From assembly GCF_020511155.1 (NCBI RefSeq), contig NZ_CP041216.1, positions 992,001 through 1,056,000 on the forward strand: a stretch of 64,000 nt of DNA, read 5' to 3'. The stretch is from Shewanella glacialimarina (GTDB lineage Bacteria > Pseudomonadota > Gammaproteobacteria > Enterobacterales > Shewanellaceae). The position numbers and the translations under genes were made by a program. Positions 32,004 through 40,619 of the stretch are shown here, one piece after another (within the stretch, counting starts at the first letter, position 1; each line of letters begins with the position of its first letter). A model generated the notes under the pieces. That model was given only the letters and a program-made list of their open reading frames with translations. It was not told the DNA's origin and searched no databases.

Positions 32004-33029
32004 ATGCAGCTTGTTCAGCCGCAATTTGCCCCTGAAAGTTTAATTGGCCATGACGGGCAACCTGTTTTTGGTTTATTTGATGGAAGTGTTAAAAACTTAA
32101 ATGTGAAAGCCTTTAAGTATTTTAATGAAATGGATAAGCCCGCCTCGTTTGTTGCAAAGTATTTTGATTTTAAACAATTTCAATTTGTCAGCATTGTCAC
32201 TCAGCGCTATATATTAGGTTTGGCAATTGCTGATATTCGCTATGCAGCTTCCAGTTTTTGTTATTTATACGACATTCAAGCCAACCGTTTGGTTCAATCT
32301 GAATGGCTAAGGCCTTTTGGGGTTGGATGCCGATTAAGTGCATCTGCTAGTAAGGGCTCTGCAAAAGTGGGCAGTAAGCAACATCATTTTGAATTTGATA
32401 TTAAAGATGGTCAGTGGCAGGTCAATATTCTATTAACTAATATTCAAGCCAATCTAGTTTTGTCGCCACCTGCATTAAGTTTACCGCTCAGCTTGGCTAC
32501 ACCGACCGGTTATAATGGCTGGACATATACCCAAAAACATAATGCCTTGGCGGTGTCTGGTGAGCTAACTGTTTTCAATGAGCCGCAACCTTTACTTAAT
32601 GCTTTGGCCAGTTATGATTTTTCAGCAGGTTATATGCGGGCTAAAACAGCATGGCGCTGGGCTTCAATTAATGCGTTAACCTCCCAAGGGGCCATAGGAT
32701 TAAATTTGGCTGCGGGTGTTAATGAAACAGGCAATACTGAAAATGTTATGTGGGTAAACGGTCAACGTCACTTTTTAGGTGCTGCGAACTTTATTTTCAA
32801 CCGTCACGTTAGTGATGACTTTTGGCAGATATCGACTAATGATGGTCAAGTCGATTTGACTTTTAGGGCACTCAATTGCCGTAAAGAGAAGCTTAACCTT
32901 GGTTTTATAAAGAATAATTTTCGTCAATATATAGGTTATTACAGTGGTATATTGATTGATAATGATGGCACAAAATACCACTTACATAATCAATTAGGGT
33001 TAGCGGAAGACCACTTTGCAAAATGGTAG
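32004..33029 (+). CDS. DUF2804 domain-containing protein
   Basis: A 341-residue protein with no signal peptide. The C-terminal motif DLTFRALNCRKEKLNLG and FRQYIGYYSGIL, and the mid-protein WRWASINA and GQRHFLGAANFIF, are typical of DUF2804, a family I associate with an AttH/CrtC-like (lipocalin-type) fold. Function unknown. It is 38 bases upstream of a fatty-acid-hydroxylase-family gene, so the two probably form an operon concerned with lipids. Confidence 0.85.
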   Translation: MQLVQPQFAPESLIGHDGQPVFGLFDGSVKNLNVKAFKYFNEMDKPASFVAKYFDFKQFQFVSIVTQRYILGLAIADIRYAASSFCYLYDIQANRLVQSEWLRPFGVGCRLSASASKGSAKVGSKQHHFEFDIKDGQWQVNILLTNIQANLVLSPPALSLPLSLATPTGYNGWTYTQKHNALAVSGELTVFNEPQPLLNALASYDFSAGYMRAKTAWRWASINALTSQGAIGLNLAAGVNETGNTENVMWVNGQRHFLGAANFIFNRHVSDDFWQISTNDGQVDLTFRALNCRKEKLNLGFIKNNFRQYIGYYSGILIDNDGTKYHLHNQLGLAEDHFAKW

Positions 33030-33067
33030 TGATCGTTCACTCAGTAAGTTATAACACGGACAAATAG

Positions 33068-33970
33068 ATGAATTTTGAATGGTTAATATCTCATCCTGAA
33101 GTGCTGCTATTAGCACTTGCACCGCTATTTTTTGTATGTATTTTACTTGAATGGCTGGTTCGAAATCGTTTGCCTGCCAACGCTCAATATCATGGTGTTG
33201 AGGTGGCGTGTAACTTTGCCCTAGCGGCAATGCATCAGGCTACTGATTTATTGGCCGGGTTACTCATCGCAAAACTGTATTTATGGCTATTTGATTGGCG
33301 CATGTTCGATATTCAAATGACGGTGGTGAGTTTTATTGCGCTGATTATTGCCCAAGACTTTTGCTATTACTGGTTTCATCGTGCCAGTCATCGTATTCGC
33401 TGGATGTGGGCGGCGCATGTAGTGCACCATAGCTCGGAGAATATGAACTTTAGTACCGCTTTTAGACAAAGTTTAATGTACCCGCTGGCGGGTATGTGGT
33501 TATTTTGGTTGCCATTGGTCGTGGTCGGTTTTGATCCTAACTGGGTGGTATTTGTGGTGTTGTTAAACTTAGGTTTGCAGTTTTTTGTGCACACCCAAGC
33601 CGTTAAGTCCTTAGGGTTTATGGAGTATATATTTAATACTCCTTCACATCATCGCGTACACCATGGCCGTAACCCGCAGTATATTGACAAAAATTACGCC
33701 GGAGTATTAATTATTTGGGATAAGCTTTTTGGCACGTTTGAGCCCGAAGTCGATACGGTTGAATACGGTATCACTAAACCAGTAAACAGTTTTAATCCGT
33801 TAACGGTAACCTTTGCAGAGTGGCGTGATTTGCTAGCAGATGTGAGTCAGCCTCATTTAACTTGGCGGCAGAAAATTGCACTGCTATTGTCACCGCCGCA
33901 AGCGAGTAACTCCATAGAAAATAGTGGTTCAGATAACAACAACCTTGCAGATGAAAAGACTACTGTTTAA
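33068..33970 (+). CDS. Sterol desaturase / fatty acid hydroxylase family protein
   Basis: A 300-residue membrane di-iron oxygenase. Four to five helices carry the three His boxes: HRASH, HVVHH and HRVHH, with an extra His in [10 protein letters not shown]. The closing region [11 protein letters not shown] is standard for the superfamily. The substrate is unknown; membrane lipids are likely. Its 3' end overlaps the convergent rlmG by eleven bases (33960-33970). Upstream partner is the DUF2804 gene. Confidence 0.9.
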   Translation: MNFEWLISHPEVLLLALAPLFFVCILLEWLVRNRLPANAQYHGVEVACNFALAAMHQATDLLAGLLIAKLYLWLFDWRMFDIQMTVVSFIALIIAQDFCYYWFHRASHRIRWMWAAHVVHHSSENMNFSTAFRQSLMYPLAGMWLFWLPLVVVGFDPNWVVFVVLLNLGLQFFVHTQAVKSLGFMEYIFNTPSHHRVHHGRNPQYIDKNYAGVLIIWDKLFGTFEPEVDTVEYGITKPVNSFNPLTVTFAEWRDLLADVSQPHLTWRQKIALLLSPPQASNSIENSGSDNNNLADEKTTV

Positions 33971-35093
33971 TTGCATGCAAAATAACGAATTTATCATTTG
34001 AAGCAATGGTTGTGCAGTTTTTGAAAATGCGCTTTATTTTGACGTGATACTCTAAATGTCGATTACCCACTACGTGTAATACGCCGCCGGTTGCCAGTTT
34101 GCGATAGGCGTCTAAAAACATTTGCCAAGCAATATGGTCGGTAATCGCTTCACCTTGGTGAAATGGGGGATTACATAGGACTAAATCAGGCTCAACATCA
34201 CCCAGATTGGTCAAACAGTCATCCCAATGAAACGTTGCTTTAGCGTTAAGTTTATTGCTATTAAAGTTAACGCGGCTAGATTCAACCGCCATTTCAGAAT
34301 CATCAACAAAATGGATATTAGCATTAGGATAAAGCTGTGCAGCTCGTAGCCCTAAAATGCCATTGCCACAGCCTAAATCGACAATGGTATGATACTGACC
34401 TTGTGGCATGTTATCTAACATGAAGCGCGCGCCGATATCGAGTTTGTTGGCGGCAAAAACATTAGTCATATTATTAATGCTTAAGCCTAATTCAGTCACC
34501 TCCCAGCTCACATCTTGCGGCAAGGCTCTAGTTAAACCATCTGCTATACAGGAAATTACGCGGGTTTTCTTCCAGGTTAAACTGGCTGACGCAGGGCCTA
34601 AATTTTTGTTAATCACATCAATAATCGATTTATTAATCGACTTTGCTTTAGCGCTAATCAACACTTCAACACCCTGAGGTAGCACGTGCGATAACCGTTG
34701 TAATTGATGGGCAAAATAGCTGAGGTTTTTGGGCAACTTCATCAACACTAGTTGGATGTTACGTGGCAGTAACTCTCGGCTATTAAAGTACTCAATATAA
34801 GTTGCATTAAGGTGATTGTCCGACAGGTTTTGCTGTGCGCCCAAAAGACTTGTTTTTGCGTCTGTTTCAATCACTAATGGCCAGTGATCATTTATAGCGG
34901 TTAATGCACACTGTAACGCCCCAAAACTGTCATTGATGATGGCAGTATTAACAGGCTTTTGCTGGTTTTCAATAAGGTGCTTTATCAGGTGTTCATCGCT
35001 AGCATCCCAGGCCTGAAGATTAGATTCTTGCTTTTTAGGATAACGAAATAAGGTGAGTTCGATACCTTGGCAGGAAAATTGGCTGGTTGTCAT
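33960..35093 (-). CDS. rlmG: 23S rRNA (guanine-1835-N2) methyltransferase
   Basis: An SAM-dependent methyltransferase of the RlmG/RsmC type. The N-terminal half is a degenerate methyltransferase-like domain; the C-terminal half has the SAM motif [15 protein letters not shown] and the catalytic NPPF. The 377 residues match E. coli RlmG (378), and the early [10 protein letters not shown] resembles RlmG more than RsmC. It ends inside the convergent hydroxylase gene. Confidence 0.9.
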   Translation of the reverse strand: MTTSQFSCQGIELTLFRYPKKQESNLQAWDASDEHLIKHLIENQQKPVNTAIINDSFGALQCALTAINDHWPLVIETDAKTSLLGAQQNLSDNHLNATYIEYFNSRELLPRNIQLVLMKLPKNLSYFAHQLQRLSHVLPQGVEVLISAKAKSINKSIIDVINKNLGPASASLTWKKTRVISCIADGLTRALPQDVSWEVTELGLSINNMTNVFAANKLDIGARFMLDNMPQGQYHTIVDLGCGNGILGLRAAQLYPNANIHFVDDSEMAVESSRVNFNSNKLNAKATFHWDDCLTNLGDVEPDLVLCNPPFHQGEAITDHIAWQMFLDAYRKLATGGVLHVVGNRHLEYHVKIKRIFKNCTTIASNDKFVILHAIKQ

Positions 35094-35380
35094 TGATGTT
35101 ACCCAAAAAGTGAATGCATTAAAGCTGTTAATTATCGCAGTTAAGGCGTGTGATTGAAATCACTGGTTTGTATATTATATCAAACTGACTCTTACTATAG
35201 CTGATTGTGCGTGTTACTGGTGCTCATGTTATGGTGTGCAGCACTGTAAAAAGTGAGTTTGTTACCTTAGTTCTCTATTAAGTGCTAGGCCTTAGTACAA
35301 ATGGCTGGTGTCGATATGATTGTATTTAAGCCTTTGACTGAGTAACATCTGCTAAAACGTAATGCATATAAAGGATTGAT

Positions 35381-35791
35381 ATGAAAGGTGCTGGTGGAAC
35401 ATCAGGTGGAATAGGGTCATTTTTTATTGGCTTAATTATGATGAGTGGTGGCTTTTACATGCTACTCAAGGCGATTAAAGTCACCAGCTCATTTGGCCTT
35501 AGCCAAAGTTTATATAATGTAAGCGGTATGAACTTGACCAGTGGGATGATTATGATCCCCTTTATGTTTGGTGTGGGGTTAATGTTTTACAATGCTAAAA
35601 ATATTTTTGGCTGGATATTGACCTTCGGATCTTTGGTAGGGTTAATTTTTGGGGTGATTAGTTCTATTAATTTCCGCTTCAGTCATATGAGCGCATTTGA
35701 TTTAATTGTTATTCTGTTGCTGAGTGTCGGTGGTTTAGGTATTTTTCTTCGCTCGCTTAAAACGATTGAAAAACGCTATCCAGAAGCATGA
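35381..35791 (+). CDS. Hypothetical four-helix membrane protein
   Basis: I do not recognise this 136-residue protein. It has a Gly-rich N-terminus (MKGAGGTSGGIGSFF), then four predicted helices separated by short loops, and a basic C-terminal tail (KTIEKRYPEA). AAAGGA precedes the ATG. It stands alone between rlmG and the pilin pseudogene, with about 290 bases upstream. Function cannot be inferred. Confidence 0.75.
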   Translation: MKGAGGTSGGIGSFFIGLIMMSGGFYMLLKAIKVTSSFGLSQSLYNVSGMNLTSGMIMIPFMFGVGLMFYNAKNIFGWILTFGSLVGLIFGVISSINFRFSHMSAFDLIVILLLSVGGLGIFLRSLKTIEKRYPEA

Positions 35792-35884
35792 TATGTTAAA
35801 TGAACGAGCGTTAACGTTTATAATAATAGGCTTATTTTACTGAGCTGCCAGCAAGCCAGTGTCAATAAGTCTACCAAGTACTCA

Positions 35885-36371
35885 TTAACAACCTGTCGTC
35901 TCTACGTCAATAATTGGCCGGCCACTGACAGAAACAGCTTGCCTGTAACGCAAGTAGCAAGCCGCGACGCCCGCATCTTCTGCAATTTTACCGTGCCAGT
36001 AAATCCAAGCACCAGAAAAAATACTAGGGCGTTTTTTCCAATCTCCACTGGGGACATCCATCAGTAAGTCGATACCAGATGCTGTGCCATCTGGATAACC
36101 ATAAGCTAGGCTCACAGCAACACCATCAATATCAAGAATATGTGTAGCCAGCTTTTCAACACCCGCAATAGCGACTTTTGAGTAAGTTAACGTCGCAGCT
36201 GACTGCATTGCACTTTCCATCCATGGTTGGCACTATTGCATCCCACCGGAAATTAATAAATTAACTTGAGGCAATAATGGCTAATATAGCCAAAATGAGG
36301 ATAACTACCACTAATTCTATTAAGGTAACTGCGCGTGATAGTTTGAATGTATTGTTGACGCTATAGTTCAT
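35885..36371 (-). pseudogene. Broken MshA-like prepilin
   Basis: From the ATG at 36371 the sequence reads a prepilin N-terminus ([19 protein letters not shown]), then a TAA stop where the PK of PKFIN should be; FIN and an Asp-Ala pair continue in the same frame after the stop. About 17 codons later (near 36205-36215) a frameshift moves into the frame that encodes the rest: TLTYSKVAIAGVE, a YGYP segment and the closing Cys pair (AACYLRYRQA, TGC). The peptidase site is also altered, RA/VTLIE instead of G/FTLIE. Two independent disruptions and the site change show a decayed gene, not a sequencing slip alone. Confidence 0.88.
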
Positions 36372-36526
36372 GTTACTTCTGGGGCGAATCAGATTCAATA
36401 ATGATGAGCGTATATTTGGCCTACCAGTGTAACAGTCGTAATCATCCGATGGTCATTATGGCGGATGTGGATAATACATCTACAACTCTACGATTTATTG
36501 GTAGTATCGTATCATCTTAATTTGGT

Positions 36527-38371
36527 ATGCAGGTTATTACAGTGACAAATTCCACGGCAGAAAAGGCCTCTGCCCCCCTTTCATCGAACGGCGCTCCTGT
36601 TTCATCAAATGCTACAGCCCCTGACACTTATCGCGTGCTACCTTGGATTATCGATTTTCTCAAACCTTATAAAATGAAAGTGTTTGCAGCGATTGTTTTT
36701 TTGTTTATCGGTTCGCTGGCTTGGTTGTCTTTAGGTCAAGGGGTGAAGTTAATGGTAGATGAAGGCTTTATTGCTGATAATGCCGACCGATTAAATCAGA
36801 TTATCTTATTCATTGTTGGTATTACCATTATCAGTGCTAGCGCTGTTTTCTGTCGATTTTATTTAATGACATGGCTAGGAGAACGGGTGAGTGCAGATAT
36901 TCGTTTAAGGGTTTATTCGCATTTATTGACCTTATCACCGGCTTTTTTTGCCTCGCAACGCACTGGTGAGGTTATTTCTCGTTTTACCGCTGACAGCACC
37001 TTAATACAAAGCGTTGTAGGTTCCAGTTTGTCGATGGCACTGCGGTCAGCGGTTACTGTTATTGGCGGTATCGTGATGATGGGTTTTACCTCGGTAAAAC
37101 TGACCGGATTAGTATTGTTAGCTGTACCGTTAGTACTGGGTCCAGTAGCCTTTTTTGGTAACAAAGTCAGACGATTATCGCGTGAAAGCCAAGATAGAGT
37201 TGGGGATTTAGGTGCTCATATTGACGAAACTTTGCATGAAATACACACTGTGCAAGCTTATACCCATGAGTCACAGGATAAAGCGGCCTTTGCCGAACGT
37301 GTCGAGTCGGTGATGAGTGTGGCTAAAGGGCGGATTAAGTATCGCGCGTTATTGATTGCCACTGTGATGTTTTTAAGTATTTCAGCGATTGCTTTTGTGA
37401 CCTGGGTCGGGGCACAAGATGTGATGTCTGGCAGTATATCTGCTGGTGAGTTATCGGCCTTTATGTTTTATGCCGTGATGGTAGCTGGAGCGGTTGCAAC
37501 CATCAGTGAAGTGTTCAGTGAAATTCAGCGTGCTTCAGGAGCGACAGAACGTTTGATAGAGCTCAGCCAAGCGCCTGTCGATATTGTTCAGTTAGCGAGT
37601 CCAGAGCAATTAACCGGTAAAACACAGGGCGCGTTATCTGTGTCGGAGTTAGTGTTTGCTTACCCTGCCGATATTAACAGTCATGTAATTAATCACTTAA
37701 GTGTCGACATTCAACCCGGTGAACGGGTCGCTTTAGTTGGGCCCAGTGGTGCAGGTAAGAGTACTTTATTTGAATTACTGCTGCGCTTTTATCAGCCCAA
37801 GTCTGGTTCGATATCGTTAGATGGTATTGATATCGCTAACTTGTCTTTACATCATTTACGTCAACAATATGCTCTAGTGCCGCAAGAATCAGTGATTTTT
37901 GCCAGTAGCGTGTTTGAAAATGTTCGCTACGGGCGAATTGATGCGACAGAGGAAGAGGTTAAGCAGGCATGTATTGCCGCTAAGGCTGACGAGTTTATCG
38001 TTGATTTTCCTGAAGGTTATAATACCTATTTAGGTGAGCGCGGCGTACGTTTATCCGGAGGCCAAAAACAACGTATTGCTATTGCTAGGGCAATATTAGC
38101 CGATAGACCAGTGTTGTTATTAGATGAGGCAACTAGTGCGTTGGATGCAGTCAGTGAGGTGAAAGTAAAACAAGCTTTAGAGACATTAATGGCTGAACGC
38201 ACCACACTGATAATTGCCCATAGGTTGGCAACGGTTATTAACGCCGATCGTATTTTAGTACTCGATAAAGGCCAGCTTGTGGCATCAGGAACGCATAATC
38301 AATTAATGCAATCAAACGAGTTATATCGAGAATTTGCCAGTTTGCAATTACTGACTGAGCAGCCAGAGTAA
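36527..38371 (+). CDS. ABC exporter half-transporter (permease and ATPase fused)
   Basis: A 614-residue type IV (MsbA/TAP-like) ABC exporter subunit that should homodimerise in the inner membrane. Six helices (about residues 45-330) are followed by an ATPase: Walker A GPSGAGKST (from 405), signature LSGGQ (509-513) and Walker B with LLLDEATSALD (about 525-535). The substrate is unknown. An alternative GTG start at 36542 has an AGG eight bases upstream and would remove five residues. Convergent with fadD; shared terminator hairpin. Confidence 0.92.
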   Translation: MQVITVTNSTAEKASAPLSSNGAPVSSNATAPDTYRVLPWIIDFLKPYKMKVFAAIVFLFIGSLAWLSLGQGVKLMVDEGFIADNADRLNQIILFIVGITIISASAVFCRFYLMTWLGERVSADIRLRVYSHLLTLSPAFFASQRTGEVISRFTADSTLIQSVVGSSLSMALRSAVTVIGGIVMMGFTSVKLTGLVLLAVPLVLGPVAFFGNKVRRLSRESQDRVGDLGAHIDETLHEIHTVQAYTHESQDKAAFAERVESVMSVAKGRIKYRALLIATVMFLSISAIAFVTWVGAQDVMSGSISAGELSAFMFYAVMVAGAVATISEVFSEIQRASGATERLIELSQAPVDIVQLASPEQLTGKTQGALSVSELVFAYPADINSHVINHLSVDIQPGERVALVGPSGAGKSTLFELLLRFYQPKSGSISLDGIDIANLSLHHLRQQYALVPQESVIFASSVFENVRYGRIDATEEEVKQACIAAKADEFIVDFPEGYNTYLGERGVRLSGGQKQRIAIARAILADRPVLLLDEATSALDAVSEVKVKQALETLMAERTTLIIAHRLATVINADRILVLDKGQLVASGTHNQLMQSNELYREFASLQLLTEQPE

Positions 38372-38392
38372 TAAGATTTGAGTTAAATCGCT

Positions 38393-38432
38393 CCCCAATA
38401 AAAAAGATGTCTGGGCATGTTTTTTATTGGGG
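38393..38432. terminator. Hairpin terminator between ABC exporter and fadD
   Basis: CCCCAATAAAAAA and TTTTTTATTGGGG form a 13-base-pair stem around a 14-base loop. It lies between convergent genes and could stop both; the T run is inside the stem, so efficiency is uncertain. Confidence 0.6.
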
Positions 38433-38444
38433 GATTAGTGTTGG

Positions 38445-40043
38445 TTACTTACGTAATTCTCTGCGCAAAATTTTACCAACAGTACTTTTAGGTAATTGGC
38501 CGGTGAACTCAATAATACGGGGTACTTTATAGGCGGTAAGCTGAGTTCGGCAATATTCTTTAATAGACTCTTTGGCCGCTTCTATATCTTGATCTGGATC
38601 TTTTAACACAATAACGGCTTTTACCGCTTCACCAGAACGCTCATCCTCGACACCAACAACCGCACATTCCATTACAAGTTCATGTCCTGAAAGGATATCT
38701 TCCACCTCATTAGGGTAGACGTTAAAACCGGATACAATAATCATGTCTTTTTTACGATCAACAATGGTGTGGTAACCATCCTCTGTTGCTATCGCTATAT
38801 CACCTGTTTTGAAATAGCCATCTTTAGTCATTACGTTAGCGGTTTCTTGTGGCTTATTCCAATACCCAGACATAACCTGAGGGCCACTTACAGCGAGTTC
38901 ACCAGCTGTGCCGATAACAACTTCGTTATCGTTTATGTCTAAGATTTTAATTTTGGTGTCTAAAACAGGTTTTCCGATAGTACCTAAGCGTTGATGTCCT
39001 GGCGCATTTAAACTGACAACTGGAGAGGTCTCTGACAAGCCGTAACCCTCAGATATCATGCAACCGGTAGTCTGTTGCCATAAATTGGCTGCAGCACTCG
39101 TTAGCGCTGTTCCGCCGGAAATGGTAATGGTCATATGACTAAAATCGAGCGCTTTAAACTCTGGCTGGTGGCATAAGCCAATAAATAAGGTGTTAAGGCC
39201 AGCAAATCCTGTAAAAGGATAAGCTTTCATGGTGTTGATTAATCCTGCTATGTCCCGAGGATTAGGGATTAACACTGAGCACCCACCTGATTCAAAATAC
39301 AGCACTAGGTTAACCATAAAAGCGTAGATATGATAAATCGGCAACGGCGCAACAAAGATATCTTCGCCTTCGGTCATGGTGCTGGCAATTCTTGACTTAA
39401 CTTGGCCTGAGTTAGCCAACAGATTGCGATGGGTTAGCATGGCACCTTTTGATAATCCAGTTGTGCCGCCTGTGTATTGTAAGGCAATTAAGTCTGTTTG
39501 GTTAGGCTTTACTGGGGTGAATGTGTGCTCGCGACCTTGAGCTAATAATGTATTAAATTCAATATTGTTGATGGCCGTTTGGGGTTGAACTTGTGGCGCG
39601 ATCATATCCAGTGCGTGGGTGGAGATGACGTATTCAATGGTAGTAGATTTAACCACCTTTTCTAACGTGGGCAGTAAGTCTGATAATACCACTAAAGCTT
39701 TAGCGCCAGAGTCATTATATTGATGAATTAACTCTCGTTCAGTATACAGTGGGTTAGTGTTCACTATAACAAACCCCCCCCGAATAATACCGTAAGCTGC
39801 AATGACAAACTGAGTGATATTAGGTAACTGCACAGCGATACGATCACCTGGCTTCAAATTTGTGCAGTTTTGCAAGTATGCTGCAAAGTCACGCGAAAGC
39901 TGTTCAACCTCGGTAAAGGTGATGTTTTTGCCTAGGCAAGCATATGCTGTTTTATTACCAAATTTGGCGCAGCTTTGTTCAATCAAATCAACAATAGATT
40001 TGTAGCAGCTTAGGTCGAGAGTTGAGTCAGCATCATATGCCAT
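38445..40043 (-). CDS. fadD: Long-chain acyl-CoA ligase (FadD type)
   Basis: An AMP-forming ligase that activates fatty acids to acyl-CoA. The AMP-binding signature YTGGTTGLSKG is at residues 190-200, then GYGLSETSP, and the C-terminal lid has the FNVYPNEVED and catalytic KSTVGKILRRELR. I start at the ATG at 40043 (AAGGT about eight bases upstream), giving 532 residues; a GTG three codons earlier is the alternative. A PsrA-like operator lies 57 bases upstream. The exact chain-length range is not readable from sequence. Confidence 0.9.
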   Translation of the reverse strand: MAYDADSTLDLSCYKSIVDLIEQSCAKFGNKTAYACLGKNITFTEVEQLSRDFAAYLQNCTNLKPGDRIAVQLPNITQFVIAAYGIIRGGFVIVNTNPLYTERELIHQYNDSGAKALVVLSDLLPTLEKVVKSTTIEYVISTHALDMIAPQVQPQTAINNIEFNTLLAQGREHTFTPVKPNQTDLIALQYTGGTTGLSKGAMLTHRNLLANSGQVKSRIASTMTEGEDIFVAPLPIYHIYAFMVNLVLYFESGGCSVLIPNPRDIAGLINTMKAYPFTGFAGLNTLFIGLCHQPEFKALDFSHMTITISGGTALTSAAANLWQQTTGCMISEGYGLSETSPVVSLNAPGHQRLGTIGKPVLDTKIKILDINDNEVVIGTAGELAVSGPQVMSGYWNKPQETANVMTKDGYFKTGDIAIATEDGYHTIVDRKKDMIIVSGFNVYPNEVEDILSGHELVMECAVVGVEDERSGEAVKAVIVLKDPDQDIEAAKESIKEYCRTQLTAYKVPRIIEFTGQLPKSTVGKILRRELRK

Positions 40044-40619
40044 GGTATTCACCTTTATTAGTTTTATATTTATGTCGGTTATATGTGAAGGTTAATAATC
40101 AAACGAGTGTTTAGATTAGTGCGCTTTTGGTTATCAGGTCAATGAAAACTTATTCGAGTCATAAAGTGGCAACTTATTATTTATACAATGTATTTATGAG
40201 TATTTGCTCTATTTTGTACTTGTTAGATCCGTTCACTAAATTGGGTAAACCTTGCTTTATTTACATACAAATACACAGTTTATTCAGTGAGTATAAATGG
40301 TTAAACATTAGCACTGACTTAATTGTAAATTTTAATTTCCAGTATATTTAATTGGTTTTTTTACAAAAAAATTGATTTATTTTTAATTTTAAAAAATCTC
40401 TTTAAAAACAGTTGTTTGAGTTTGATTTTTGAGTTTTTGCTCGAAAAATACTGCTTTTTAGTACATTGATTGCTAATAAATGTTGGCAATTGTGCTGCTG
40501 TTGTTATAAAAATGTAGCTGAGATGATGATAATTCATTTTGGGAGAGACGATTTCTTTATACAGGGAGTGTTAGGAAGTGGTGTTCAAACAATAAAATAA
40601 TAATGACTGAGAATATAAA
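40044..40619. other. Divergent intergenic region fadD - TonB receptor
   Basis: 576 very AT-rich bases between divergent genes. It carries the PsrA-like site near fadD (40100-40114) and long A/T tracts around 40350-40440 that could bend DNA or bind H-NS-like proteins. A weak Fur-like stretch at 40521-40540 is not convincing. No gene is apparent; small ORFs here have poor composition and no ribosome-binding site. Confidence 0.55.
40100..40114. promoter_or_regulatory. PsrA-like operator upstream of fadD
   Basis: CAAACGAGTGTTTAG contains AAAC-N4-GTTT, close to the C/GAAAC-N2-4-GTTTG/C box of the TetR-type regulator PsrA. The dyad extends outward (TAATC to the left, GATTA to the right, offset by one base). 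PsrA controls fatty acid degradation in several gammaproteobacteria and is released by long-chain acyl compounds, so a site here would let FadD respond to fatty acids. Confidence 0.55.

Noticed and set aside
40127..40351. 74-codon open frame in the AT-rich fadD/receptor gap
   Set aside because: No ribosome-binding site, composition of random AT-rich DNA, and it lies over the regulatory region.
40521..40540. Fur-box-like stretch upstream of the TonB receptor
   Set aside because: Only one half matches (TGATAAT); the second half is poor, so I do not list it as a Fur site.
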